Of a stretch of 44,784 bases of DNA, positions 1 through 8,918 are shown in pieces. The DNA lies in assembly GCA_905182735.1 (NCBI GenBank), contig CAJJCT010000026.1, positions 1 through 44,784 of the forward strand, written 5' to 3'. A program made the translations under genes and the position numbers. Under the pieces are notes generated by a model. That model was not told the DNA's origin, ran no database searches, and was given only the letters and a program-made list of their open reading frames with translations. The stretch's first letter is position 1. Every line of letters starts with the position of its first letter. Origin of the DNA: Candidatus Marivariicella framensis (GTDB lineage Bacteria; Bacteroidota; Bacteroidia; Flavobacteriales; Flavobacteriaceae).

Positions 1-1
1 A

Positions 2-106
2 GAAAAACTCAAAATTTTTACTAATTGGTCTAAAAAGTTTGTTGAAACTTTTGAGGGTCTATTTTTGGAAATCATAATTCAATATAACAAAATTATTTTT
101 AAGTAG
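2..106 (+). CDS. Possible C-terminal end of a gene entering from the left
   Basis: An open frame without a start runs from the left edge to a TAG at 104-106, giving 34 residues with aromatic and hydrophobic character (ends ...YNKIIFK). A second frame is also open over most of this stretch, so coding is not certain. It reads in the same direction as the menaquinone genes. The product cannot be identified from so short a tail. Confidence 0.3.
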   Translation, partial: EKLKIFTNWSKKFVETFEGLFLEIIIQYNKIIFK

Positions 107-223
107 AATGTAACAAACAAAATCCTGATATTTACAAAAAGAATGAATCTAGATGTGGGAAAGTAGTTAGGGGTTATAAATCTTACTCCACAAGATTATT
201 CCATTACTGTTGAATAAGTTAAC
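107..223. other. Short intergenic leader before menG
   Basis: I see no gene here. A GTGG/CCAC plus AGTA/TACT pairing (about 155-191) could fold into a bulged hairpin, and an AATCTT/AAGATT repeat overlaps it. There is no T-run, so it is not an obvious terminator. A good TAnnTTTG box is not visible directly upstream of menG. Confidence 0.3.
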
Positions 224-940
224 ATGAAGCCTAATCAATCAAATAATAGTTCCAAAAAAATTCAAATTGAAAAAATGTTTGACTCAATTTCCGTTGAATA
301 TGATTTATTAAATAGAATCTTAACATTTGGGAGTGATATTAGATGGAGGAAAAAAATAGTTTCAATTGCAAGAACAAGTAATCCAAAACATATTTTAGAT
401 ATAGCGACAGGCACTGCTGATATCGCATTAGAACTTTCTAAGATCAATGATTCTAAAATAACAGGTGTTGATATTTCTAGAAAAATGCTTGAGGTAGGAA
501 GAACTAAAATTAAATTAAGAAAATTATCAAATCAAATTGTTTTAGAGTCTGGAGATGCAGAATGCCTTAATTATTCTGATGAAAGTTTTGATTTAGTAAC
601 TATTGGTTTTGGTGTGAGAAACTTTCAAAATTTAGAAAAAGGATTAAAGGAAAGCAATAGAGTCCTCAAAAAAGGTGGTGTAATAATAATTCTTGAAACA
701 TCAGTTCCTCAAAATTATATTATTAAATATTTTTATTTATTATTTACTAGGTCATTCATTCCATTAATAGGGTCAGTTTTTTCTAAAGATAAATCTGCAT
801 ATAATTATTTACAAAAGTCAGCAGAAAAATTTCCTAGTGGTAAAGAATTTATTTCAATATTAAAAAAATGTGATTTTCAAAATATTGATATTAAACCTTT
901 AATGTTAGGAGCTACATCAATATATTTAGCTAATAAATAG
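224..940 (+). CDS. ubiE: Demethylmenaquinone methyltransferase (MenG/UbiE)
   Basis: Catalyses the last step of menaquinone synthesis, SAM-dependent C-methylation of demethylmenaquinone at the inner face of the membrane. The 238-residue length is normal for the family. The protein opens with the UbiE signature around residues 13-31 (MFDSISVEYDLLN), has the SAM-binding loop DIATGTADIA at 59-68, a GDAE acidic motif at 110-113 and the family motif FGVRNFQN at 129-136. It is the first gene of a same-strand menaquinone operon and lies 12 bp ahead of menF. The family also methylates demethylubiquinones, but the neighbours make menaquinone the clear substrate. Confidence 0.95.
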   Translation: MKPNQSNNSSKKIQIEKMFDSISVEYDLLNRILTFGSDIRWRKKIVSIARTSNPKHILDIATGTADIALELSKINDSKITGVDISRKMLEVGRTKIKLRKLSNQIVLESGDAECLNYSDESFDLVTIGFGVRNFQNLEKGLKESNRVLKKGGVIIILETSVPQNYIIKYFYLLFTRSFIPLIGSVFSKDKSAYNYLQKSAEKFPSGKEFISILKKCDFQNIDIKPLMLGATSIYLANK

Positions 941-952
941 AGATATTAATTT

Positions 953-1996
953 ATGATTTCAAATGCTAATTTTTTTTATAATTTAAATTTCTATTATAAA
1001 AATAACATTCCTTTTTCTTCATTTAGATTACCCAATAAATCAATTGTTGAATGTCATTCAGCTAACAACAAAGATATATCGAGGGGAAAAAAACCTCATG
1101 GATCTGGATTTATAATGATGCCATTCAACACAAACTCTGAAGGTTATTTAATCCCCTCAGATAATATAATTTCAACAAAATTTATAAATAAAAACAAACA
1201 TAAAAACCCTATCTTATCAAAAATAATAACAGAATTAGATGTTTATAAAAATGAGTATTTAAATGACGTCTCTGATGTAATTAAACAGATTTTTAATTCA
1301 GATTTAGTTAAAACAGTTTATTCTAGAGCATTTGATTTTAGCTTAAATTCTTATAATATTTTTAATTATTTCAAAAAATTATTAAATCTCTATCCTACTG
1401 ATTTTTGTTATCTTTTTTATCATCCTGATGAAGGTTTCTGGATGGGAGCAACACCTGAAACTCTTTTGAAAATGCAAAATCAAAGTCTCTCCACAATGGC
1501 TTTAGCTGGAACTAAAAAACTAGACAACTCTAATTGGGGGCACAAAGAATTAAATGAACAAAAGATTGTACAAGAAGAAATCAGAGAAAACTTAGCACCA
1601 TTTTGTGATGATTTAAATTTTGAAAAGACAAGATCATCCAAAGCTGGGAATATCAAACATTTAAAAACTATTATTACGGGAAAATCATACAACTCTCCTA
1701 GAGAAATAATTAAAGCACTTCACCCTACTTCTGCAACTGCAGGAATCCCCAGAAAAAAAGCCTTATCATGTATTTACTCTAAAGAAAAACATAATAGACT
1801 CTTTTACTCAGGATATTTAGGTCTAATTGATGACCAAAACTGTGACCTGTATGTAAACCTCAGGTCAGTAAATATTAAAAACAACATAGCTAGAATATTT
1901 GTAGGAGGTGGAATAACAAAAGATAGTGAACCAAAAGATGAATGGGAAGAAATTTTACAAAAGTCAACAACAATGTTAAATGTTCTTTTTGATTAA
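953..1996 (+). CDS. menF: Isochorismate synthase (MenF type)
   Basis: Converts chorismate to isochorismate, the committed step toward menaquinone. It belongs to the chorismate-binding (anthranilate synthase component I-like) family. Visible conserved blocks are MGATPE (164-169), LAGT (184-187), the KEL..EQ..V segment after it, LHPTSATAG (256-264), YSGYLG (285-290) and the C-terminal GGGI..DSEP..E..E block (from 318). At 347 residues it is on the short side because the N-terminal half is reduced, as in Bacteroidetes homologues. Position between menG and menD argues for MenF rather than the siderophore enzyme EntC or a salicylate synthase. Confidence 0.93.
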   Translation: MISNANFFYNLNFYYKNNIPFSSFRLPNKSIVECHSANNKDISRGKKPHGSGFIMMPFNTNSEGYLIPSDNIISTKFINKNKHKNPILSKIITELDVYKNEYLNDVSDVIKQIFNSDLVKTVYSRAFDFSLNSYNIFNYFKKLLNLYPTDFCYLFYHPDEGFWMGATPETLLKMQNQSLSTMALAGTKKLDNSNWGHKELNEQKIVQEEIRENLAPFCDDLNFEKTRSSKAGNIKHLKTIITGKSYNSPREIIKALHPTSATAGIPRKKALSCIYSKEKHNRLFYSGYLGLIDDQNCDLYVNLRSVNIKNNIARIFVGGGITKDSEPKDEWEEILQKSTTMLNVLFD

Positions 1997-2013
1997 TAAA
2001 TTAATTCATTTCT

Positions 2014-2021
2014 TACATTTG
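2014..2021 (+). promoter_or_regulatory. Candidate internal promoter for menD (-7 box)
   Basis: TACATTTG matches the Bacteroidetes -7 consensus TAnnTTTG and lies 12 nt before the menD start. A TTTTTG run ending at 1991, inside the end of menF, gives a 22-nt spacer to the -7 box, within the 17-23 nt range reported for flavobacterial promoters. It could let menD and later genes be transcribed independently of menG-menF. Confidence 0.45.
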
Positions 2022-2032
2022 TTATTTAAATT

Positions 2033-3793
2033 ATGTATCCAAAAATCCCATCAGCACAAACTGTTATACTTACATGTCTTGAGTTAGGAATTACAAATGT
2101 GGTTATATCACCTGGGTCAAGAAATATTCCACTAGCTGTTAGCTTTGCGTCTAATAAAAAGTTTAGTTGTTTCAGTATAGTAGATGAAAGGTCAGCAGGA
2201 TTTTTTGCTTTAGGTATTTCACAACAAACAAATAAGCCAACTATTGTTTTATGCACATCCGGATCAGCATTATTAAATTACTCACCCGCAGTTTCAGAAT
2301 CCTTTTACAGTGAAATTCCTTTAATCATAATTTCAGCAGACCGTCCAGCTTACAAAATTAACATTGGAGATGGCCAAACAATAAATCAAAATAATGTTTT
2401 TGGCAGTAATGTTTTATGTTCAAAGTCATTACTTCAGGATGTAGTACATGAAACTGATAAAATTCTTCTTAGTAACAAACAAAACTTGATTAAGAACAGT
2501 GAATTGAAAATAAAGTCAATTGAAAAAATTCAGTCAGATACTCAAAATTTTAATGAAGAAATAATTTTTAGTTTTTTTTCAAAATCAATCCAATTTAAAA
2601 AACCAGTTCATATAAATATTCCTCTAGAAGAGCCTCTTTATGAATTTACTAAAAGGCCTTCAATCAATCTCTCAAAAAAAATAATTAAGTATAAAAATGA
2701 AGAGCCTGATATTAATGAATTTAAAATTTTAATTAAAAAATCTCTCAAAATACTAGTCCTGGTTGGCTCTTTAGCCCCAGAGACACTTTTAAAAAAAACT
2801 GTCAGTAAATTATCAAAATATGAAAAAGTTGTAGTTTTAACAGAATCAACTTCTAATTTACATGATAAATCTTTTTTTGGAAATATTGATCAAATAATTG
2901 CTCCAATTGAGATTTCCAAAAACAGAGATTTGATTTTTAGTAGTCTTAAGCCAGAAATAATTATAACAATAGGCGGAATGATTATTTCAAAAAAAATAAA
3001 AGATTTTCTTAGAAATTGTTCTCCAATAAAACATTTTCATGTTGGGTTTAGCGACGCGAAAGATACCTTTTTTAAAGGTGTTGAACATATTAAATTAGAT
3101 CCTAATTTCTTTTTCAAAGAGGTAATGATTAATGATATTAGGTCCGGCTACAATAATATATGGAGAGAATTATCAAACAATAGAAAAAGTTTACATAAAC
3201 ATTATATTAGAAATATTCCTTTCAGTGATTTATTAGTTTTTTCTATTTTATCGTCAAAAATATCCTCAGAATACCATATTCAAGTTGCTAATAGCTCACC
3301 AATCAGATACTTGCAACTATTTGAAATGAATAACTACACAATGTATAGCAACAGAGGCACTAGTGGAATAGACGGAAGTACTTCAACTGCAGTTGGATAT
3401 TCAGTTTTCAGTAAAACTCCGACCCTGTTAATAACAGGAGATTTAAGTTTTCTCTATGACACTAATGGTCTATGGAATAATTATATTAATTCAAATTTCA
3501 GAATTATAATTATAAATAACGGAGGTGGAGGAATTTTCAGAATTTTACCTGGCTTTAAAGATAATTCTGTTTTTTCAAAATTTATTGAAACTCAACATAA
3601 TTTAAGTGCTAAATATTTAGCAAAAATGTATGGGTTTATTTATCAAAAGAAAAGTTCGAAAATAGGTTTAAAATTAGCTTTAAAAAGCTTTTTTAAAAAA
3701 TCGAATAAACCTAAAATACTAGAAGTGAAAACCTCATCAAAACTTAGTTCAAAAATTCTTAAAAGCTATTTTAAATATTTGTCCGAATCTTAA
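2033..3793 (+). CDS. menD: SEPHCHC synthase (MenD)
   Basis: Thiamine-diphosphate enzyme that condenses isochorismate with 2-oxoglutarate to SEPHCHC in menaquinone synthesis. It shows the family N-terminal motif ISPGSR (25-30), the catalytic glutamate region DERSAGFFALG (from 51), GDGQTINQ (112-119) and a C-terminal ThDP/Mg binding segment GDLSFLYDTNGLW starting near 469, followed by INNGGGGIFRILPG. Length 586 is typical. A 36-bp gap after menF carries a candidate promoter, and menB follows after 46 bp. The seven-gene context leaves little doubt about function. Confidence 0.95.
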   Translation: MYPKIPSAQTVILTCLELGITNVVISPGSRNIPLAVSFASNKKFSCFSIVDERSAGFFALGISQQTNKPTIVLCTSGSALLNYSPAVSESFYSEIPLIIISADRPAYKINIGDGQTINQNNVFGSNVLCSKSLLQDVVHETDKILLSNKQNLIKNSELKIKSIEKIQSDTQNFNEEIIFSFFSKSIQFKKPVHINIPLEEPLYEFTKRPSINLSKKIIKYKNEEPDINEFKILIKKSLKILVLVGSLAPETLLKKTVSKLSKYEKVVVLTESTSNLHDKSFFGNIDQIIAPIEISKNRDLIFSSLKPEIIITIGGMIISKKIKDFLRNCSPIKHFHVGFSDAKDTFFKGVEHIKLDPNFFFKEVMINDIRSGYNNIWRELSNNRKSLHKHYIRNIPFSDLLVFSILSSKISSEYHIQVANSSPIRYLQLFEMNNYTMYSNRGTSGIDGSTSTAVGYSVFSKTPTLLITGDLSFLYDTNGLWNNYINSNFRIIIINNGGGGIFRILPGFKDNSVFSKFIETQHNLSAKYLAKMYGFIYQKKSSKIGLKLALKSFFKKSNKPKILEVKTSSKLSSKILKSYFKYLSES

Positions 3794-3839
3794 ACATTAA
3801 TTTAAAAACATAAAACATTATCTTTATTGCAAATAAATT

Positions 3840-4661
3840 ATGACAAAAATAATGTGGGAAAATATTAAAAAATACTCTGATATTAAGTTTGAGATTTATA
3901 CTGGTATTGCTAAAATTACCATAAATAGACCTGAAGTATATAATGCTTTTAGGCCTGAAACTAATATTCAAATGTTAGAAGCGTTTGATATTTGCCATGA
4001 AAGAAACGACATAGATGTTGTTGTTTTAACTGGAGAAGGAGATAAGGCTTTTTGTAGTGGTGGAGACCAAAATGTAAAAGGATCTGGAGGATATATTGGA
4101 GAGGATGGTGTTCCGAGGCTAAACGTTTTGGATTTACATAAAAAAATTAGAGAAATACCCAAACCCGTAATCGCTATGGTTAATGGCTATGCAATAGGAG
4201 GTGGTCATGTTTTACACGTAGTTTGTGACCTCACAATCGCTAGTGAAAATGCTATTTTTGGTCAAACCGGACCTAAAGTTGGTAGTTTTGATGGTGGATT
4301 TGGATCTTCCTATTTAGCAAGACATGTTGGGCAAAAAAAGGCTAGAGAGATTTGGTTTCTCTGTCAACAATATTCAGCAAATGATGCTTTGGATATGGGG
4401 ATGGTAAACAAAGTAGTCCCTTTAGATAAACTAGAAGAAACTGTTCTCAACTGGTGTTCAATTATGCAGGAAAGAAGTCCACTTGCGCTAAGAATGATAA
4501 AAAGAAGTTTAAATGCAGAGTTAGATGGTCAACACGGATTAATGCAACTTGCAGGTGACGCTACTTTGTTATATTACTTGACAGAAGAAGCTCAGGAAGG
4601 AAAAAATGCTTTTATTGAAAAACGAAAACCTGACTTTAAAAAATTTCCTAAATTTCCATAA
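3840..4661 (+). CDS. menB: 1,4-dihydroxy-2-naphthoyl-CoA synthase (MenB)
   Basis: Crotonase-superfamily enzyme that closes the naphthoquinone ring from o-succinylbenzoyl-CoA. The oxyanion-hole segments SGGD (73-76) and GYAIGGGH (116-123) and the MenB-specific block [13 protein letters not shown] (141-153) are intact, separating it from ordinary enoyl-CoA hydratases. The C-terminus ends in the family pattern [14 protein letters not shown]. The start used is ATG at 3840; a second in-frame ATG four codons later (MWENIKKY) is also possible. menA follows after 14 bp. Confidence 0.95.
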   Translation: MTKIMWENIKKYSDIKFEIYTGIAKITINRPEVYNAFRPETNIQMLEAFDICHERNDIDVVVLTGEGDKAFCSGGDQNVKGSGGYIGEDGVPRLNVLDLHKKIREIPKPVIAMVNGYAIGGGHVLHVVCDLTIASENAIFGQTGPKVGSFDGGFGSSYLARHVGQKKAREIWFLCQQYSANDALDMGMVNKVVPLDKLEETVLNWCSIMQERSPLALRMIKRSLNAELDGQHGLMQLAGDATLLYYLTEEAQEGKNAFIEKRKPDFKKFPKFP

Positions 4662-4675
4662 AAAATAACACATAG

Positions 4676-5599
4676 TTGATTAATAAAAACAGTTCAAAAT
4701 TTAAATTGTGGTTCTCTGCGGCTAGATTAAGAACTTTACCACTTTCTGTCTCAGGTATTTTTGTTGGTTCTTTTGCTTCATTTACTGACAATAATTTTAA
4801 TTCATCTATTTTCTTTCTTGCAATAGCAACTACTATTTCATATCAGGTTTTATCAAATTTTGCAAATGACTATGGAGATGGAGTCAAAGGAACTGATATA
4901 AACAGAGTTGGTCCTAAAAGAACAGTTCAGTCAGGTTTAATTACTTCAAAAGAAATGAAAATAATAATAATTGCAACCTCTATTATTTCCTTTTTATTAA
5001 CTATTTCGCTAGTGTTTACTTCTTTTAAAAACAGTCCTTTTTATTTACTCTTATTTTTAATTTTAGGACTATTAGCAATAATTGCTGCTATAAAATATAC
5101 AGTTGGAAATAACCCATATGGTTATATAGGTTTTGGAGACTTATTTGTTTTTATTTTTTTTGGTTTAATTAGTGTTTTGGGCTCCAATTTTCTTTTCACC
5201 TCAAAATTAAATCTATCACTTTTATATCCTGCATTAACCATTGGTCTTTTATCTGTAGGAGTATTAAATCTAAATAACATGAGAGATATTCAAAATGATA
5301 AATTGGTGGGTAAAAAAACTATGTCGGCAAGAATGGGTTTAGACAACTCCAAGTTTTATCATTTTTTGTTAATTTCAATTTCTATAATTTTAATGGTTTC
5401 ATTCTTAATTAAAGAAAAAAGTTGTTCTTTAATATTAACCCTATTAACTTTTGTTAATATAATTTGGTTAGTTTATGATCTTTATAGAGTCTATAAAATT
5501 AAAGATCCAAAGGAATTTGATTTTTTTTTAAAACCTTTAGTTCTTGCAACAGTTTTTTACTCAATTAGTTTATCTATAAACTTTGCTTATTTAATTTAA
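4676..5599 (+). CDS. menA: 1,4-dihydroxy-2-naphthoate polyprenyltransferase (MenA)
   Basis: UbiA-superfamily membrane prenyltransferase that joins the polyprenyl tail to DHNA. Two Asp-rich diphosphate/Mg motifs are present: NDYGDGVKGTD (64-74) and NMRDIQND (200-207). Eight or nine hydrophobic segments are visible over 307 residues. The start is a TTG codon: it places the conserved opening KLWFSAARLRTLPLSVSG at residues 10-27 as in relatives, and no ATG occurs in frame until about residue 95. A later TTG at codon 11 would remove part of that conserved region. menC begins 3 bp after the stop, so the two are probably translated together. Confidence 0.93.
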   Translation: MINKNSSKFKLWFSAARLRTLPLSVSGIFVGSFASFTDNNFNSSIFFLAIATTISYQVLSNFANDYGDGVKGTDINRVGPKRTVQSGLITSKEMKIIIIATSIISFLLTISLVFTSFKNSPFYLLLFLILGLLAIIAAIKYTVGNNPYGYIGFGDLFVFIFFGLISVLGSNFLFTSKLNLSLLYPALTIGLLSVGVLNLNNMRDIQNDKLVGKKTMSARMGLDNSKFYHFLLISISIILMVSFLIKEKSCSLILTLLTFVNIIWLVYDLYRVYKIKDPKEFDFFLKPLVLATVFYSISLSINFAYLI

Positions 5600-5602
5600 A
5601 AT

Positions 5603-6655
5603 ATGAAAGCCTTCTATTTTAAGCATGTGTTAAAATTTAAAATCCCTGGAGGTACTTCTAGAGGCGTTTTAAAGAATAAAATAAGTTGGTTTATATTAAT
5701 TAGGGATGGAGAAAATTATGGAATAGGTGAATGTAGTTTAATAAATGGTTTAAGTCCAGATCCTATTTTTTCATTTGAATCCAAGTTAAAAGAGGTTTGT
5801 GAAAATATCCATCTTGGATTTAATGAATTGTCAAAAAAAATACAAGAATATCCTTCAATATTATTTGGACTTGAAACAGCATATTTATCATATAATAATT
5901 CAACTCCCTTTAACCTCTTTAAATCTAATTTCATGTCTGGAAAAGAATTTATACCTATAAACGGATTGATCTGGATGGGTGAAAAATCCTTTATGAAAAA
6001 CCAAATTAAAGAAAAAATTGAAAATGGTTTTACTTGTATAAAAATTAAAATTGGGGCTTTAGATTTTTCTCTAGAATTAGATCTTTTAAAGTCGATCAGA
6101 TCAGAGTACTCAGATAGAGATATAGAAATCAGACTTGATGCAAATGGATCTTTTGATTTTAAAATAGCTCTAAATAAACTTGATGAACTATCAAATTTTA
6201 AAATTCACTCAATTGAACAACCCATTGAAGTAAAACAGTGGGACAAAATGGCTGTAATTTGTAAAAAATCTCCTATTGATATTGCTCTTGACGAAGAGCT
6301 GATTGGAATAAATGACATAGGGGAAAAAAAACAATTACTTTCAGAAGTTAAGCCTTCATATATAATCTTAAAACCCAGTTTAATTGGAGGTTTAAAAAAA
6401 TCAGACATATGGATTGAGTTAGCAAATTCTCAAGGAATAAAATGGTGGTCAACTAGTGCTCTAGAAAGTAATATTGGTTTAAATTCCATTTCACAATGGC
6501 TTTTCAATAAAAACACGTCATTAAGACAAGGTTTAGGAACAGGGATGCTCTATTCCAATAATATTAGCTCTCCTCACTATATAGAAAATGGTTATTTAAA
6601 ATATAATCCCAAGCTTCAATGGGAAACCAAATTGTTTGACAAGTATATAAATTAA
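5603..6655 (+). CDS. menC: o-succinylbenzoate synthase (MenC)
   Basis: Enolase-superfamily dehydratase converting SHCHC to o-succinylbenzoate. The catalytic and metal residues are visible: KIK pair K147/K149, D179 (LDAN), E205 (IEQP), D230 (LDEE) and K257 (LKPS). Length is 350 residues. Overall similarity alone would not exclude a dipeptide epimerase or muconate cycloisomerase, but position between menA and menE with 3-bp gaps on both sides fixes the role. Confidence 0.93.
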   Translation: MKAFYFKHVLKFKIPGGTSRGVLKNKISWFILIRDGENYGIGECSLINGLSPDPIFSFESKLKEVCENIHLGFNELSKKIQEYPSILFGLETAYLSYNNSTPFNLFKSNFMSGKEFIPINGLIWMGEKSFMKNQIKEKIENGFTCIKIKIGALDFSLELDLLKSIRSEYSDRDIEIRLDANGSFDFKIALNKLDELSNFKIHSIEQPIEVKQWDKMAVICKKSPIDIALDEELIGINDIGEKKQLLSEVKPSYIILKPSLIGGLKKSDIWIELANSQGIKWWSTSALESNIGLNSISQWLFNKNTSLRQGLGTGMLYSNNISSPHYIENGYLKYNPKLQWETKLFDKYIN

Positions 6656-6658
6656 ATA

Positions 6659-7717
6659 ATGTTTAAAAAAGAGTTTAATATTAATTCCAGATTTAAGTTA
6701 AATGGTAAGCATTATACTAAAAACGAACTCATAAGTTTTTGCAAAAACAAGTCTTCTAAAAACAATGAAGTTTATAGTTTTATTATCGACTTGCTAAGTA
6801 ATAAGAGGACAATTAAAGTTCAAACATCTGGATCTACAGGTAATCCTAAAACTTACTCTATAAAAAAAAGTAAAATGATTTCTTCAGCAAAAAAAACAAA
6901 AAAGTTTTTTAATCTCAAGCAAGGAGACAAGGCTTTATTATGCTTGCCTATTAGTTTTATTGCAGGGAAAATGATGGTAGTTAGAGCCTTGACAATAGGG
7001 CTTGATTTAGTTATAAAAAAACCTTGTGACAAACCTCTAGAAAAATTAAATCAAAATTTTGATTTTGCGGCAATGACTGTTCATCAATTAAATAATTCAA
7101 TTAAAAATATTAATAAAATTAAATGCTTAATTGTTGGAGGAAGCCCTGTAAATGAAAGTTTAAAAGAAAAAATTACTTATAAAACCAAGGGGGTTTATGA
7201 AACTTATGGAATGACTGAAACATTGAGTCATGTTGCACTCAAAAATTTAAGTAAAGGTGAAAAAGAATTTAGTTCATTGCCGGGAGTAGAATTCAGTTCA
7301 AGAAATGGGGTTTTAGTAATTAACGCTTCATATATTTCAAAAAGACCTATTATAACAAATGATATAGTCGAATTGATCTCTGAGACAAGATTTGTTTGGA
7401 TTGGAAGAAAAGATTATGTTATTAATTCTGGTGGAATTAAAACTAATCCAGAAATAATTGAAAAAAAGTTAAATCCATTTTATTCAAGTAAATTTATAAT
7501 ATGTGGGATTCCTCATGAAAAACTTGGTGAACAAATAGTTTTAGTTTTTGAAAATAAAATACCTTCAAATCACACCTTATGTTTTAATGAATTGGGGCTA
7601 TATGAAAAGCCTAAAGAAGTCTTTTGTTTAAAATCTTTCAAATATCTTAATGGAAAAATTGAAAGAAAATATATTCAAAATGAAATTATAAAAATGAAAA
7701 ATGAAAAAAGTAATTAA
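6659..7717 (+). CDS. menE: o-succinylbenzoate-CoA ligase (MenE)
   Basis: ANL-superfamily adenylating enzyme that activates o-succinylbenzoate to its CoA thioester for MenB. The AMP-binding loop TSGSTGNPK is at 56-64, the YGMTE motif near 183, the hinge WIGRKDYVINSGG near 247-259 and the C-terminal catalytic lysine segment LNGKIERK close to the end. At 352 residues it is much shorter than typical 450-500 residue ligases, the reduced form seen in Bacteroidetes: the N-terminal region before the P-loop is cut to about 55 residues. It overlaps the following cupin gene by 17 bp. Confidence 0.92.
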   Translation: MFKKEFNINSRFKLNGKHYTKNELISFCKNKSSKNNEVYSFIIDLLSNKRTIKVQTSGSTGNPKTYSIKKSKMISSAKKTKKFFNLKQGDKALLCLPISFIAGKMMVVRALTIGLDLVIKKPCDKPLEKLNQNFDFAAMTVHQLNNSIKNINKIKCLIVGGSPVNESLKEKITYKTKGVYETYGMTETLSHVALKNLSKGEKEFSSLPGVEFSSRNGVLVINASYISKRPIITNDIVELISETRFVWIGRKDYVINSGGIKTNPEIIEKKLNPFYSSKFIICGIPHEKLGEQIVLVFENKIPSNHTLCFNELGLYEKPKEVFCLKSFKYLNGKIERKYIQNEIIKMKNEKSN

Positions 7718-8063
7718 TTTAAAAAATAAGCTAAATCTGTTTTCAGATTATTGGTCGCCTAGGGTAATTGCTGAAATGAACGATTATCAATTTAAACTTG
7801 TTAAGATTAAGGGAGATTTCATCCCCCATAAACACGATAACACAGATGAAGTGTTTATTGTTTTAGAAGGAGTTTTAAAAATTGAATTTAATGACAAGAT
7901 AATAGAAATAAATAGCGGAGAAATGATAGTCGTTCCTAAAAATGAAATACATAAACCATATTCAGATAAAGAATGTAAAATAATGCTAATTGAACCTAAA
8001 AACATAGTTAACACTGGAGATGCTGGAGGAAGTCTTACTGCACTAAACAATCAATGGATATAA
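7701..8063 (+). CDS. Small cupin-domain protein
   Basis: A 120-residue single-domain cupin. The metal-binding pattern HKH..D.E (H43, H45, E50) and the second-motif histidine H84 (NEIHKPY) are present, so a mononuclear metal site is likely. The start at 7701 lies inside the end of menE, giving a 17-bp overlap and suggesting translational coupling as the last gene of the operon. Substrate and reaction are unknown. Location alone does not show a role in quinone synthesis, and similar cupins occur in many settings. Confidence 0.85.
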   Translation: MKKVINLKNKLNLFSDYWSPRVIAEMNDYQFKLVKIKGDFIPHKHDNTDEVFIVLEGVLKIEFNDKIIEINSGEMIVVPKNEIHKPYSDKECKIMLIEPKNIVNTGDAGGSLTALNNQWI

Positions 8064-8086
8064 CTTTAATCTGAAAACTTAAAAAA

Positions 8087-8845
8087 TCATGCTTGGAATA
8101 GAACCCAATTTCTAGTAGCTGAAAGAATCAAATAAATCAGTATAATTAAAGGAAAACCAGCGCCTTGATATAAATAAATAATTAATACTGAAATTAAAAA
8201 AAGAATTAATGGAAAAATAAAAGCCTTAATTCCTAATTTAAAGTTTGTTTTTAAAGAAAACAATCTCCAACTACTATTCATCATAAAAACAGATAATAGA
8301 ATCAAGAAAATTAAAAAATAAGCTGATTTAAAAAAAGAGGCAATAAAAGAAAATGATGGATGAGCAATCATTAATGGAAGACTACAGAAAAATAATGCAT
8401 TTGCTGGAGTTGGTAATCCAAAAAAGTCTAGGGATTTGGTTTTAAGTAAATTGAATTTTGCTAATCTAAATGCTGCACCAACTGGGAGAAGAAAAGCTAT
8501 CAATGCTAAGGGAGCAATTGAAAAAACAATAGTTTCAGAAAAGAAATTTAATTTAAAATCAGTAACAAGAACTCCACTTCTTATAAACAGCTGGTAAACT
8601 ACAATTCCAGGAGTGAAACCACTTGTGATAACATCAGCAAGAGAGTCAAGCTGTAAGCCTAAATCACTGGTCACATTTAATACCCTAGCAATCATTCCAT
8701 CAAATAAATCAAAAGTTATTCCCAACAAAACAGTCCAAAAAGCAGCTTCAAATTGATTTAGACCAGCAAAAACACATGCCAAACAACCGCATAAGAGGTT
8801 GGCACTTGTAATTAAATTAGGGATTTGCTTTATAACTTTTTGCAT
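8087..8845 (-). CDS. pssA: CDP-diacylglycerol-serine O-phosphatidyltransferase
   Basis: Integral membrane enzyme of phospholipid synthesis making phosphatidylserine, precursor of phosphatidylethanolamine. The CDP-alcohol phosphatidyltransferase signature DG-x2-AR-x8-G-x3-D-x3-D is complete (D49 G50 A53 R54 G63 D67 D71). About seven hydrophobic stretches follow over 252 residues. The N-terminal IPNLITSANLLCGC is the opening typical of PssA rather than of phosphatidylglycerophosphate synthase. It converges with the cupin gene across 23 bp and is divergent from lnt across 73 bp. Confidence 0.92.
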   Translation of the reverse strand: MQKVIKQIPNLITSANLLCGCLACVFAGLNQFEAAFWTVLLGITFDLFDGMIARVLNVTSDLGLQLDSLADVITSGFTPGIVVYQLFIRSGVLVTDFKLNFFSETIVFSIAPLALIAFLLPVGAAFRLAKFNLLKTKSLDFFGLPTPANALFFCSLPLMIAHPSFSFIASFFKSAYFLIFLILLSVFMMNSSWRLFSLKTNFKLGIKAFIFPLILFLISVLIIYLYQGAGFPLIILIYLILSATRNWVLFQA

Positions 8846-8918
8846 TTAACAGTAAAAAAACAAATATTTATGGTAATTAGAGCTAAAAAGTATAAAAAAA
8901 ATTAACTTTCACTTTTAT

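Noticed and set aside
155-191. Bulged hairpin upstream of menG as a small RNA or riboswitch
   Set aside because: Few pairs, a 3-nt bulge and a large loop; no known motif.
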